From assembly GCA_963457665.1 (NCBI GenBank), contig OY735207.1:37349316-37413315 (forward strand): a DNA stretch of 64,000 nt. Reading direction: 5' to 3'. Source of the DNA: Thysanoteuthis rhombus (taxonomy: Eukaryota; Mollusca; Cephalopoda; Oegopsida; Thysanoteuthidae). Position numbers and translations under genes: made by a program. Shown one piece after another: positions 51,401-62,846 of the stretch (the first letter of the stretch is position 1; each line of letters begins with the position of its first letter). The notes below the pieces were generated by a model, which did not search any database, had not been told where the DNA came from, and worked only from the letters and a program-made list of their open reading frames with translations.

Positions 51401-52389
51401 CCTGTCCAGAACCCAATCCTCACCCCCCCCCTGTAGCATGTCCCCTTCCCATCCACTGTATGCCCTCAATCAAAATTCTGGAGTTGGTACTGGAGTGTAG
51501 GAAATTCACAGAGGTAATTCTTCTGTTGATATTACCTTTCTGTAAGCTTGAGACTTTACACCAATCTTTCAACTGCTCTGTTCACATGGACTATTTTTTG
51601 TTCTTATTTCAACAAGGAGTTGCTATTACCAAGAATTTTGCTACAATTGCTGCTACCACTACTTTGTAATGTGATATAAACAGCTTTGTTGGTAGTATCT
51701 TCTGTAATTTGCAATAAAAGATGTAACAATTCATTCTTACGGCAGTTATGCCAATGAAATCTAGAGGCATTGGCCAGTGATCTTCTATCGTTGTGTTGTG
51801 TTCTTTTTCTACCACTATCTGTTTTTATATGTTTGGTAGCAGTCTTTGCACTATTCAGATGTACTAGAATAGAGAGGAAGTCAAGGACAATATTTATATG
51901 TTGGCCAATGATCTTCTGTCTCAGTGGTAGTTATCCCTAAGGTTGATAGTAACCCTCATTTTAATCAAATGGAGAGAGATAAAGGTTAAGTATAGTACGA
52001 GGCTTCTTAGTTCTAATCGTCTGACCATATGAAAAGGTAAGGAAAAAGAAACCGAGCATAAATGCTTGCATAAATCTTTACTGAAGTTCAATATTGTAAT
52101 CAGGGTCGCACACATGCAATGTCGACCTGTGATACTGGATGTATGAAAATGTCAGCCAACATCAATTCTTGGAAACATATCTTTAACTCATTGTAGTCTG
52201 ATGTCACCACTCAGGATAATTTTAGTTAAATGACCTTTAGGCATACACTTGAAATGTATTTCACCAGATTAATTTTGAAACCTATTCTGATGATAATTTA
52301 AAAAAAAAAAATTGTCATCACGACATAATAATGTGTTGTCTCATTGAATTTCAATGGCTTGCATTAACTTTTGCATCTTCTGATTTCAG

Positions 52390-52516
52390 CTTTTCTCTAT
52401 GCCACAGCGGCAGCAGCCTCAGAATGCAAACACGTTGATATAAAAGCACTTGAATGTGTTCAGAAACCAGACTTTATTATAGAAGGTGATGTAGAACTAG
52501 CCAAGAAATATTGTCA
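52390..52516 (+). CDS. Internal exon 'A' of a secreted, GPI-anchor-type 12-cysteine protein (signal-peptide end and first half of module 1)
   Basis: The exon follows a good acceptor (TGATTTCAG) and ends at a strong donor (CA|GTAAGT). It starts with two bases completing a codon (upstream intron phase 1), then reads 41 codons without a stop and ends two bases into a codon (phase 2). The first residues, FLYATAAAASEC, look like the small-residue end of a signal peptide with cleavage near ASE-C, so the mature protein probably begins here. Three cysteines follow (in SEC, LEC and KYC). The preceding exon, with the start Met and the hydrophobic core, was not found. Joined to the three exons below this gives 205 codons in one frame, which is the main evidence that it is real. 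I do not recognise the family. The spacing recalls small helical cysteine-rich extracellular domains such as the T20D4.11-like/DUF19 group, but this is only a resemblance. Probable location is the cell surface or secreted; function unknown. Confidence 0.8.
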
Positions 52517-52879
52517 GTAAGTATTCTTTTTTTATGTACTATACATCACATTGCATCTATGTATGATATTCCACCGTATTTTTTACCTATCTGAGATTTA
52601 GTATATTGTGTATATGTTAGTTTTATTAATTTCATAAAGTAATGTAAACATTTAAATCTATAATTGTCACGTTATCCAATACCCAGCTTCCTGCAACTAA
52701 GATGGAGTAAAAATAGCAATGAAATTATAATGTTTTAGTTCTTTGTCTAAACAAGTTATTAGTAATCTGCAAAAACTCCACAGTTCTACATGTATTTTGT
52801 GTACTTGTTCAACAAGACTGGTTTGTACATTTTGATTTAAGTCCTTCTTCAGATTCTTTTTTTTTCTTGGTGCTTTCAG

Positions 52880-53028
52880 TGACAATTCATGGCACCGAGC
52901 AGTGGACTGCCTCCAAGACCTCATGGACGTTTGTGAGAATGACTTTGTTGAAGGTCCAATGCTACGAAAATATATAAATGTGGATAATACAAGAAAAAGC
53001 GTTAATTATTTATGCGAGAACTTGGGTG
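52880..53028 (+). CDS. Internal exon 'B' of the 12-cysteine protein (second half of module 1)
   Basis: A pyrimidine-rich tract and TGCTTTCAG precede the exon, and its donor is G|GTATGT. The first base completes a His codon opened by exon A. Then 49 codons follow without a stop and one base is left over (phase 1). The peptide contains AVDCLQDLMDVCEND and later VNYLCENLG, adding three cysteines. The stretch C-x7-C after an aromatic/basic helix matches C-x8-C in exon D, marking the same place in the second module. The intron between A and B is only 363 bp. Exons A and B together are 276 bp (92 codons), a length that can be duplicated without changing frame. Confidence 0.85.
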
Positions 53029-53214
53029 GTATGTGTTTAACCTTTTTTTTTTTGTTTTACCAAGATATCCTTAATCTATGTTTACTGGTATATATACCCC
53101 CTCCCCACTAAACACTCGACAGTTTGGGTTGATGACAACGTATATATTCATATACTAACGAGATATGCAGGCATATAAGACAGACATTTGTTTTAAAGAG
53201 AAAAAAAAATTTGC

Positions 53215-53425
53215 ATTGATGTGCATGTATTATGATAAGGAGGCTGTCTAATGAAGCTTGATGAAAGCTGTTATAGGGCTTGGAAAAGTTGCAGTGAGCA
53301 GTAGACCTCCAAATATTTTTGTGAATCCTTCGTCTTAAAGTCTGGCTGGTGTATCCAGTAGTAAAAATCCCACTGCATCCCAAACTGTAGGATGGTAAGT
53401 CTGAAGCACTCGGTGCCAATGATTA
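53215..53425 (-). pseudogene. Possible Penelope-like element remnant (GIY-YIG endonuclease)
   Basis: The minus strand reads CSGIFTTGYTSQTLRRRIHK with HIWRS-like sequence following. This matches the GIY-YIG layout (GIF...TGYTSxxLRxRIxxH) of the Penelope-like retroelement endonuclease. No reverse transcriptase part is visible nearby. It lies in the intron between exons B and C, antisense to the gene. Confidence 0.45.
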
Positions 53426-53824
53426 AAAAAACAAAAAATGTACAGGAGAAGAATTTCTGTTGGGAGTAACGCACAATTAAAAATACTGGACTAAATACTC
53501 ACCCAATCAGGCGGAATGAATTGCTGTCCGAAAAAGAAGTAGAAAGATAGATAAATGGAAATCAGATGGCTCTTAATTTAATCTGTTTTTTAAGATTGAT
53601 TTGATACCACTTTTTACACAGTTAGAAAGGTGAGGGGATAAAGTGGAAAAAGTGTGGTGCTTATGTGAAAAAGAATGTTCAGTTAATGTGAAGGAAGGGT
53701 CGGGGGTGGGGGGGCAAAGTTAAAAATGGGCGTTATTGCAAGAGAAAAAAAGTAGGGCTGATCTTGTGAAAGAGGCAGATTGATGTAAAGAAAAGAGGAA
53801 TCTGATATCAAAAAATGGTCGGAA

Positions 53825-54010
53825 GTTTAAAAGGAGATGTGTAATGTTGAAAATGGGGACGTAATCTTTAAGAAAAGGGACTAATGTTAAGAAAAAGGGG
53901 ACTATTGTTAAAAAGGGGGTTAATGTTAGGATATTGGGCAAATAGTAAAAAAGAGCATTAAGGGTTGATGTTAAGTAGGGGAGGGGTTTATGTTAAAAAG
54001 GGGGAGGAGT
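53825..54010. repeat. Purine-rich tandem repeat, ~20-25-bp units
   Basis: Units of the type TAATGTTAAGAAAAAGGGGA recur about seven times with variation (ATGTTGAAAATGGGGAC, ATTGTTAAAAAGGGGG, ATGTTAAAAAGGGGGA). The G-runs, together with GGGGGTGGGGGGG near 53703, could form G-quadruplexes. Confidence 0.75.
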
Positions 54011-54084
54011 ACCAAATTATTTTGAGCCCATAAAATGGACATAAACGTATCCTTTTGTTTCTGACCCAATAGAAATGAGAAGAA

Positions 54085-55050
54085 AAATACCCAGTGATTT
54101 TGAAAATTTCCACTTGATTTTGGATTTTATACATGAAAATAAATGTCCCTCTTGATTGTCACCATTGACTGGGAACATTTAATTTCTCTAAAAGAGAAAA
54201 AAATCGCCATCCTTGATTTTGAAACCAAAGAAAAGGGGGAAAAAAACATTCCCCTAGATTTTGATCTTCAAAAGAGAAAAAAAAGTTCCCCTTCGATTTT
54301 GACTCCTGAAGGAGAAAATGAAAGTTTCTCATGAATTTTTGTCCCCTAAAATTGAAAAAAATCTTCCCCTATGATTTTGACCGCTAGAAGTGCAAAGAAA
54401 GTTCGTTGGATTTAGAGGCCTGAAATTAAAAAAAATTCTTTCACCTCAATTTTGACCCACAAAAGTAAGAAATTTCACTTGGATTTTGATTCCTAAAAAT
54501 GAAATAAAATATTCCTTGATTTTCACCCCTAAAAGTGAAAGAGATCTTTCCTCTCGAATTTGGCCTCTTAAAATAAAAAACGAAAGTTGGTTTTGGATTT
54601 TTTTTTCTCTTCCAAAATAGAAAAACAACTTTGTCTCAATTTTGATCACTTAAAGTGAAATAAAATCCTTTTGACTGTTAACTAAAAAACTTCTTCCCTG
54701 ATTTTAACCCCTACATTACTGTTTTACTCTGACCTCTAAAAAGTGAAAAAAAAAATTTCTCTGATTCTGACCCCTGAAAGTGAAAGATGAAAATTCCCAT
54801 CAACTTTTCATCCAGAAATAAAATCATACCCTCAATCTTGAGCCTTAAGTAGAAAAATATTCCCTGGGATTTTTAAAAGGAAAAATAACCCTCTGAAAAG
54901 CAGAGAAAAAGAAAAAATCTCCCCCTTCAATTTTGGCCCCTAAAAAAGGAAACAAAAATTTCCTCTCAATTTTGACTCTTTAAAAGTGAAAAATGAATGT
55001 CCCTTATTGATTTCTACCTCCATAAAGTGAAAAATAAAAGTTTCCGACAA
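54085..55050. repeat. Degenerate tandem array of ~38-bp units inside the intron between exons B and C
   Basis: About 24-25 imperfect units follow the pattern TTTTGACCCCTAAAAGTGAA, then an A-rich stretch, then TTCCCCT. Well-preserved units lie near 54220-54560, 54750-54790 and 54930-55050. Open frames across it reflect the repeat. Confidence 0.85.
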
Positions 55051-55505
55051 GTGATTGACATAACCTCCGATTCCCAAATTTTATGTTTTGAAAGAATGTA
55101 CCTTGACATCAAAACATGCAATAATCAAAACACTGCTATCAAGGTATCCATGTACAACCAATAAACATTGCAATATTGTAAATGTTTTTGCTTTTTTCTG
55201 AGTAAAAAATGCAATTTACATCACATTTTTATCCCCGAGAAATGATTTGAGAAAAAAAGGATAAAAAATATGCTCTTATAACCTCATCAAAACATATTTT
55301 TACCATTGATGAATAGACCCTCCCTCCCTGAGAACATTTCTGGTGATAGTTTTCAAGAACTAATTTGCTAAAAACATTTCCTGGGGATTATATTTTTGTT
55401 CCCACAGGAAATTTCATGGATTTATATCAAGTAGTTTTTGTGGTAGGCGAGTACGTACAGACAAACAAACTTTTGGTGAATCATAATAAGATTGTGTTGA
55501 AAATA

Positions 55506-56056
55506 ATCATCATCATCATCAGCAGCAGCAGCAACAGCCTGTTAGCATCCATAGTCGGACCTTCCCCAAGATTCACCAGATCTCTTTGTCATAGACATTG
55601 CGGAGCCAGTACTTCCTGAATTTTATCCAGCTCGTCACGCCATCTTACTTCCTGTCATCCACAGCCCCGCACTTGATCTCTGAGGATCCACGTTGTAAGA
55701 CGTGATGTCCATTGCTTGCTTGACATTCTTGCAATATGCCTAGCCCATTGCCATTTGAGCTTTCTTACGGTTTCTATGATGTCTCACACCCCTGTCTTTT
55801 CTCTAATATACTGTGCTCTCTCATGATCTCTCCATGTGAGGTTGAGCATGATTCTTTCATGGGAACATTGCATAGTTCTCAGTTTGAGGGCCAATCTCTT
55901 GGTTAGGTTCCATGTTTTAGCTCCGTACGTGACTATTGGTAGGATACATTTGTTGTATACCCTTCTTTGTAGGATTTGTGGGATTTTTTTTTTTTTGTTC
56001 TTGAAAGTTGAGCTTGCTCTTCTGAAAACTTGCCAACCTTGTGTGATTCTTTGCAT
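55506..56056 (-). mobile_element. RTE-type LINE 3' fragment within the intron before exon C
   Basis: The tail is a mixed (CAT)n/(CAG)n run at 55506-55534. The minus strand reads TYGAKTWNLTKRLALKLRTM near 55890. It lies antisense to the host gene and ends about 60 bp from the exon C acceptor region. Confidence 0.8.
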
Positions 56057-56119
56057 GACCGATGCTGAGCAATTTAGGCCTTTGATTCATGAAACTTTTT
56101 CTTTCATTTCTCTCAACAG

Positions 56120-56249
56120 CTTTTGACAGGCATTCAGGCTGCATCAAAGAGGGTCACATTGAGATCTCAGTGTGCACAAACAGGGAAATGAAACGGTATA
56201 ACAAGCAGCTCACCTCAAAACAAACAGATCAAATGGAGACCCTTTGTCA
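56120..56249 (+). CDS. Internal exon 'C' of the 12-cysteine protein (first half of module 2)
   Basis: The acceptor is TCTCAACAG and the donor is CA|GTAAGT, the same donor context as exon A. Two bases complete an Ala codon from exon B, then 42 codons read openly and the exon ends two bases into a Gln codon. Cysteines occur in HSGCIKEG, ISVCTNRE and ETLC, like the three-cysteine layout of exon A. The polar, Lys/Gln-rich middle (KQLTSKQTDQMETLC) looks helical. An RTE LINE fragment ends only about 60 bp upstream of this exon, so the 3,091-bp intron before it has been expanded by repeats almost up to the splice site. Confidence 0.85.
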
Positions 56250-56741
56250 GTAAGTAAATTTGATTCTTTATATTAAGACCTCTTCCCTGTCCTTAGAAAT
56301 ATATGAATAGAATCATCCTAATTTTTTAAATTGGAAGTGCTCTGCAATTTTTACTCACAGTACATATACTGTAATTGGAATGATTCAGAGAACGCATAAT
56401 CTATATTATTATTATTATTGATGATAATCCTAACATAAGGACATGTAACTGAAATTAAGAGCAGGAATCCACTTCTTGGGCAGAAAAACAAACAGAAAAT
56501 AATCATGACATTCATCATATACACTGGCTGAATAACCCATCTATAGTACAGGTATCTGTCTTAGTGAATAACAGTAACCTACTTTGTGTCTGATTTGTAT
56601 GTTTTATACCATTACAAATGATAGGCGTTTGAGGTCAAGTTAAACGAGGATAAACTCCCCAAGATTGTAACATTTTTCTCAACCAACTATCTCTACCCCT
56701 TTCAGAGACCTGTGCAACTAAGTCAAGTTTAGTTTATTTCA

Positions 56742-57100
56742 ACATCATCAATTATTTATTGTCCATCATTGGACATAGACTTTCCCCATGATTCGGCAGA
56801 CCTCTATATCATAGGCGTAACAGAGCCAATACTTTCTGAACTTGTCTAGTTCGTCTCTCCATCTGGTATTCAGCCAGCCTCGGTTATGCATATGATCCAT
56901 TCTTGCAACATGACCAGCCTATTGCCATTTGAGTTTTTTAATTGATTCTATGATGTCTTGGACTCCTGTTCTTTTTGTTTGTTTTTTTGTGTATTTTTCT
57001 TGTCTTGTGATCTCACCGTGTGGGGTTGAGGATGATTCTCACATGTGCATGTTGTATGGTTCTCAGTTTGAAGTTCAGTCTCTTGTTTAAGTTCCAATAT
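56742..57100 (-). mobile_element. RTE-type LINE 3' fragment, eroded, in the intron before exon D
   Basis: It begins CATCATCAATTATTTATTGTCC, continues with the GGACATAGACTTTCCCC core and runs to the CTCAGTTTGAAG block. A stretch after 56895 is deleted compared with the other copies. Confidence 0.7.
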
Positions 57101-57779
57101 CGAAAGAATATAGTCCTTCCAATAGAACTTATAAACATAGGCCTGTAGGAACTCTTTAGTCAGGCAAAAAAACTTGATTTGCCCAAAATTCTACATGATT
57201 TTATCCGAGTTACACTGATTTACCTGAAATTTCACTGTTTTGTTTGAGGGGGGGGGGCACAGTTGCCTCCCAGCTTGTCCTACTGGTTACTAAACCTATG
57301 CTTGTAGAATCACTTTATTCTTGTATTTTTTACTCCAACTCTGATGATAATTTGGGATCAGTCATTAGAGTAGGAGATGATAAAATAAAGCAATACTTCC
57401 TGCCTAATTTGATTATACATTTGATAACTTCTGACATGAAATTGCAAATATCAGACGCATACTGCAAATGGAGAGTGCATATAAGCTATTTCAGAGATAG
57501 TTTATTGATCCTTAAAGGAAGTTAAATCAAACATCATAATTTTATGAATGGTTCTTTTTTTATATTTTATTCTTTTGGAAATAATTGCTGAATACAAAAA
57601 TAGAACGGTCCTTTAGAAGTTTTATGCACAGGGCTCCATAAAGGGTACGTATTGAAACTAGAGGGGTCAATGAGATTATCAGCCTATTGCAGTGGTTCTC
57701 TAACTTTATTATGATGGCACTCTAAGAAATATATTTGACTTATACAGTCACTATGTAGTGAGGTTCATAATCTATTGAG

Positions 57780-57955
57780 AGGTTTGGAGTATCTGTACTG
57801 TTAATGGCACAGAAAATGAAATTCAATCGCTGAACAGAGTTCAAATTCCAGCTGAGGTAGTTAGTTATCACTACACTTTTATGTCCTTGGGAAAAGTATG
57901 AATCCACTTTTGGTGGGGATTTTAAAACAATACTAGGCCCCTAATAAAGGTGGGA
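57780..57955 (+). mobile_element. SINE-like repeat, family B
   Basis: A box B-like GAGTTCAAATTCC (57837-57849) and a tail containing TTGGGAAAAGTATGAATCCA recur, mostly inverted, at 15190-15330, 19815-19930, 36780-36880 and 41455-41560. The box A half is not convincing. It lies in the intron before exon D. Confidence 0.5.
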
Positions 57956-58733
57956 CCTGAGAGCTTCATGAATAGTAGTTCATCTACTGCTTTTTCTACT
58001 AATGTTATACATCATCAAATCTCAATAAATTTCTTGAGGGCCCTTTAAGGAACCAAGCCCCATGACCAGGGCCCGCAAAACTCTATCTAAATCACATGAA
58101 TACAAGTGGAAGATTTGAAAAAAGATTTTTTTCAAATTCCAGAGGAAGATATTGCTACTCAACTTCATGTGCTTTATCAAATCAGCGTTTTTTGTCTGAA
58201 AATTTATAATGCAAATTATTACCATTATTTTATTTACCTGTAAATAACTTACTAATGGCACAGAGATTTTTCCATTAAAATTAATTAAAAAATCTAATTG
58301 AAAAAATTGAGATTTTTGTTTTATTTTGATATCAAAATTAATTTTTTTCTTATCTGCAGTACGAATTTAAACTGAATTAACAAAAAAAAACCCCAAAAGA
58401 GCTGCCTTTAATGTCTAATTATTGCAATTTTTGCTTTTTCATCAAATCTCTCTAAATCAGTAGTTCACAACATTTTCTTCACCAAAGACTCCATTTATTT
58501 CAATTAATTTCCATCTGGACCCTGGGCTTTTGAAAGATCTGCCCAAGGTTATCCAGTAATACCTTTGAGGACACTCAGGTGCCTGCAGCCCCCACCCCAA
58601 ATCTCAAGCTATGCTCCTCTTGCCAGTTACGTTGGCCATTCTCAATTCACTGAGGATGAACAGAGTATGAGCTAATTTTCACTTTGAAAAAAGTTCTCCT
58701 CTGAACCTCCTAAGCAAAAAATACACTAACATT

Positions 58734-59205
58734 TCATCATCATCAGTCTTTCAACGTCTGTCGTTGGACATAGACCTTCCTCAGGATTCGCCACACTTCT
58801 CTATCATGGGTGTCGCGGAGCCAGTACTTTCTGAATTTGTCTAGCTCGTCTCTCCATCTAATATTCTGCCAGCCCTGGTTCTGCATGTGATCTCGGGGGA
58901 TCCATGTTGTGAGTCACGATGTCCATTGGTTGTCTGCCATTCATGCAACATGGCCAGCCCACTGCCATTTGAGCTATTTAATGGATTCTGTGATGTCCCT
59001 GACTCTTGTCTTTTCCCGGATGAACTGTGCTGTCTGGTGGTCTCTCTATGTGAGGCCCAGCATAATTTTTTCATGTGCACGTTGCATGGTTCTCAATTTA
59101 CGGGTCTGTCTCTTGGTTAGGTTCCATGTTTCAGCTCCATAAGTGACTATTGGGAGGATGCATTGGTTATACACCCTTATTTTCAGGATTAATGGGATCT
59201 TCTTA
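58734..59205 (-). mobile_element. RTE-type LINE 3' fragment in the intron before exon D
   Basis: It begins with CATCATCATCAG and follows the common 3' sequence to GGATTAATGGGATCTTCTT. It is one of the better-preserved 3' ends in the window, but the minus-strand frame still contains breaks. Confidence 0.8.
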
Positions 59206-59394
59206 ACATTTTGACCTCATCAAAAATATATGATCCTTTTTCCTTCCAGATACGTTCTGGCATATCTGGCATATCTGATTTTGTAATATTGGCTTGGGAT
59301 ATCATGCATTGATATTTTTTCTCACTAATCGTGGATTATTGAGAATGATTCCAACCAGAATTTCTGATAATATTCATTGTTCTGTTCTGCAGTG

Positions 59395-59397
<3 letters not shown>

Positions 59398-59434
<37 letters not shown>
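59398..59434. repeat. (AT)n microsatellite
   Basis: About 18 AT units at the left edge of the C-rich repeat. Confidence 0.95.
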
Positions 59435-59436
<2 letters not shown>

Positions 59437-59908
59437 AAGCTTCAAAGTCACCCTGACCCATAGGAAAAAATTCACCCTAGCCAGTTATAACCCCTGTCCA
59501 AATCATAGCCAACACATTTTCAATAACTTATAAGGTTGATACCTATGTAGCTCCTTCACCTCACCACCCCTCCATTTACACTACCCCTAACATACTAAAA
59601 AATCTAACTCCACATCACTCCCCAAGACCAACTGCTACTGCTTAACCAAAGACCTGATACCTTACTTGACATTCTCCCACTTAGCAGGGGGCCTCTAGCA
59701 GCCCTGACAACACAATTTACCCACAATGCATAGCTCCTGATAGTGGACTCTGGTTCCCCATGGGAAATTTCAATACACACTCACAAAGCACACACCACTG
59801 ATGATGGGAAGAATCCCGAAACATGTCTGGACAATTTACTTATAAGGATTAATAAACCTTACTTCCAAACACCTCACTCCTGAGTCTGTCTCACTCTCTA
59901 CAGTACAC

Positions 59909-59912
<4 letters not shown>
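59435..59912. repeat. C-rich dispersed repeat bounded by (AT)n arrays
   Basis: The sequence is C-rich on the + strand, unlike its surroundings, and ends CTGATGATGGGAAGAATCCC, GAAACATGTCTGG, then CCTGAGTCTGTCTCACTCTC. This last block also stands between (AT)n arrays at 49186-49223. It looks like the 3' part of a retroelement of unknown class. Confidence 0.55.
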
Positions 59913-59959
<47 letters not shown>

Positions 59960-59993
59960 ATATATGTATATATATGTATATATATATATATAT
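59910..59993. repeat. (AT)n microsatellite
   Basis: Imperfect AT array with TTTAT and TATG variants at the right edge of the C-rich repeat. Confidence 0.95.
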
Positions 59994-60443
59994 CAGCAAT
60001 AGAGGAAACAAAGTGCTGAGCCGACTCATTGAAACATATTCACTTAGAATAATTTATCTAATTTTTCCATTTCCTCGGATTGTCTGAATAAAATCATTCA
60101 TTATTTCTTTATAAGATAGAGCATTGTCAACAATCATTAATTTTTAACTAGCATTTTCTTTCATCTTGAAATTTTCAGTTGTTTTCTAAAGCAACTTACA
60201 GCAGTGAGTAATCAGAGCTGATCAGAAAGGAATAATAAAAAAATGAGTACTAGACGTGACTCCTTTTTTCACCTTGGCAAACTACCTTTACGTGGCATTG
60301 TTCTATTACTAGTTCTTAAGGCTGGTCTATCCTATAAACTCATCATTCATCCCTCGACACCATATTTGTTGTTTTACCTCTTGCATTTTGGTATTCATAA
60401 AACTAATTGCTGGATTATTTATCATGGCTTTTTTCTTTTCCAG

Positions 60444-60657
60444 GTTCACCAAAATTGCCTTTGAATGTTTGGAGAAAGTTATAGAGTACAGATGTGGTCC
60501 AGAAGCTAATAACTTTCTTTTCAATGTGATGACTGGTCTTGTACCCAATGAATGCCAGGAGACTGGAGGTGCCACCCACCAACAGTCATCTGGCTGGACA
60601 GTGATTCTTCTCGCGTCCCTGAGTAGTGTGTTTCTCTATGTTGCAGAGCAATCATGA
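60444..60657 (+). CDS. Terminal exon 'D' of the 12-cysteine protein with GPI-type hydrophobic tail
   Basis: The acceptor is TTTTCTTTTCCAG. One base completes the Gln codon from exon C, and 70 further codons run to TGA at 60655-60657. The segment IAFECLEKVIEYRCGPE aligns with AVDCLQDLMDVCEND of exon B, and VPNEC gives the twelfth cysteine. A small-residue linker (ETGGATHQQSSG) is followed by about 16 hydrophobic residues (WTVILLASLSSVFLYV) and four terminal residues. This is typical of a GPI-attachment signal with an omega site in the Gly/Ser linker. A single-pass membrane anchor with almost no cytoplasmic tail is the alternative. An upstream in-frame ATG at 60388 lies inside the intron, before the acceptor, and is not a likely start. 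Confidence 0.85.
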
Positions 60658-62846
60658 AAGTAATAAAATCCAAACTGATTATACAATAATGACACTGTTA
60701 TCAGTGCCATGTTTTATAGTAAGGTATTTTTCCATCCAATATCACCTTCCTTCCCTGGGTGCTGGGGTTAGGGTTTTCCATTATCACCATTTATTATTCT
60801 CATTAATCGAGTACAATCATTAAGAATATGAACATTTCTTTCTTTTTCCCTTTTTTTTTTTTTTTTACTTTCTGTATTGTCCCCCTCTCTTCTTCTGTTT
60901 CTTTTTTCACCTCCCCCTTTTCTCATTTTCTATCCTTCCCTCTCTCTCTGCTCTCTCTACTCTTTTATTTATTTTTATTTCATCTTTCCCACTCCCTTCC
61001 CCTTCATGAAAATTTGATTGACTTTTCTTTGAAAATCAAGAGGAAGAAAAAAAAAATCAAAAACATTTTTATACCATTCGTATTTAATTTCAAAATCCAA
61101 ACATTTCAAATCCAAACATTTTCGAATGAAAAGAAAAGACAAAAAAATTCACTTAGTTTTCCTTTACTATGTTATAAATATATTCCACTCAATCCCTCTC
61201 AAAATGGGTTAAGATTAACATCACATATGCAAAACAAATAATGTATTACCCAATTTCCCCACATATGTTTATACATTGTCATTATTCTATGATCCAAAAA
61301 TGAAAATTACGAGTGTAACTTTAGTTAAGATTATTTGAAGATTTAAGTACTTACTCTGGTTTCTATGCAAGCATAAATAGTAAAATTTATTGAACAGACC
61401 AAGTTATAAAGAAGTAAACTGTATTTATGGAAAATATAACGCGTCAAATGAAATCATGTATAATGTTCATACCAGGGAATAAATGCAACTTTTTATCTGG
61501 AAGAAATTTTTTTTTTTTCAAATTTATTTTTAAGATCTTTGAAGGATATTCATTGAAAAATTCTAAACTAGTTAATATGCCCTCAGTTTTTATTCAATGT
61601 TTTCAAAATTGATTAAAAAAAAAAATCTTGTATTAATGAATGCATATGTGATGTTTACACTCAACCAATACCATTTGGACCTTTTATTTTTGTCAGGGAG
61701 AAGAGAAAAAAAAAGAACTTTGTTTTCAATAAAATTGTCAGAGGAAAAAATGATTACCATTTCACCTATTGGAAAATGTATTTTTCTTAATGTTTATCAA
61801 GGAAAAATTTCATCACTATCAAGGTTCATTGTGTTGGATTTATTCAGAATATTTCCTTACCTTTGTTGTTTAATTTTGACAGAGTTTCAGCTGTGTGCCC
61901 TCTGCCTCTCCTTGTGTGTCTGTTGCGTTCCTGAATGTCAAATCTGACTCCCAAGGGAGGTCAGAGCCTACACGGACAAAAAGTGAAAAACAAACAAGGG
62001 AGATAGTCCAAATAAACCAAATACATTGATCAAAATACCCTTTCTAACTAAATTCAGACAAGAACTATCAAGGAAGCGAGTTTTCAAATCAAAGAAAATT
62101 TTCTTTTTGCTCTATATTTTCGATCATTTATTCATTGGTCTTGGTTATTAAATTATGAAAAAAAATTCTTGAAGAATTTTCCTGCTCGATCACGCCATCT
62201 TGCCATTTAAAAAAAAAAAAAACATTCTCCAAGACGAACCAAAAAAAAAACAGACGTCCTTAGAAAAGTTTTTTTGCTACATTCTTGAAAGCAACTGTCA
62301 ATCTTGAAAAACAATATTCAATTCACCTACATCTTTCAATCGTTTGATTTCTCAATGGGTTATGCTCCTTATCAGTTGCTTTTTTTTTTATCCCCCTCAT
62401 TTCCACCCCACATAAGTTTATTTATCATTTTTATTAAAAAAAAAAGAATTAATTCTAAGAGTTTGTTTTGATTTGGGGATTTTTATTCCAAAATGTTCAT
62501 TCCAATTCTTTCGGTTTTCTTTCTCACAGAATCAGGATAATTTTTTCCGATAACTTAAATGGAAAAATAAAGGGAAAAAAAAATTACAAAAAAAAAATTT
62601 GCTTTAGTCAGTAATTTCTCTGCTTTATTGTGTTTAATGATTTTAATGGCTGATCTTTTTTTCATTATTTAAACAATATGAAGAGCTAATTTTTTTATGG
62701 TAGAAATGGAAGATCAGGCCATTTGAACATTGTTTGAGGTTATTTTTTTAATTTATTATCATCACTGAGTAAAAAAAATGTTCCAGGAGTTCATGCATTT
62801 AATTGTGCCAACCTCATATTCAACTGATAGTGTCCGTTGTTACATA

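Noticed and set aside
53700-53725. G-run as a regulatory quadruplex
   Set aside because: A single G-rich patch in an intron next to a purine repeat. Possible structure, but nothing points to a function.
54143-54334. Lys/Glu/Asp-rich frame as a coding exon
   Set aside because: It is a translation of the degenerate ~38-bp array and repeats with it. It would also break the reading frame between exons B and C.
60388-60443. Upstream ATG making a 'signal-like' start (MVFIKLIAGLF) for exon D
   Set aside because: It lies before a strong acceptor at 60443, and the exon joins in frame to three upstream exons. The hydrophobic start is translated pyrimidine tract.
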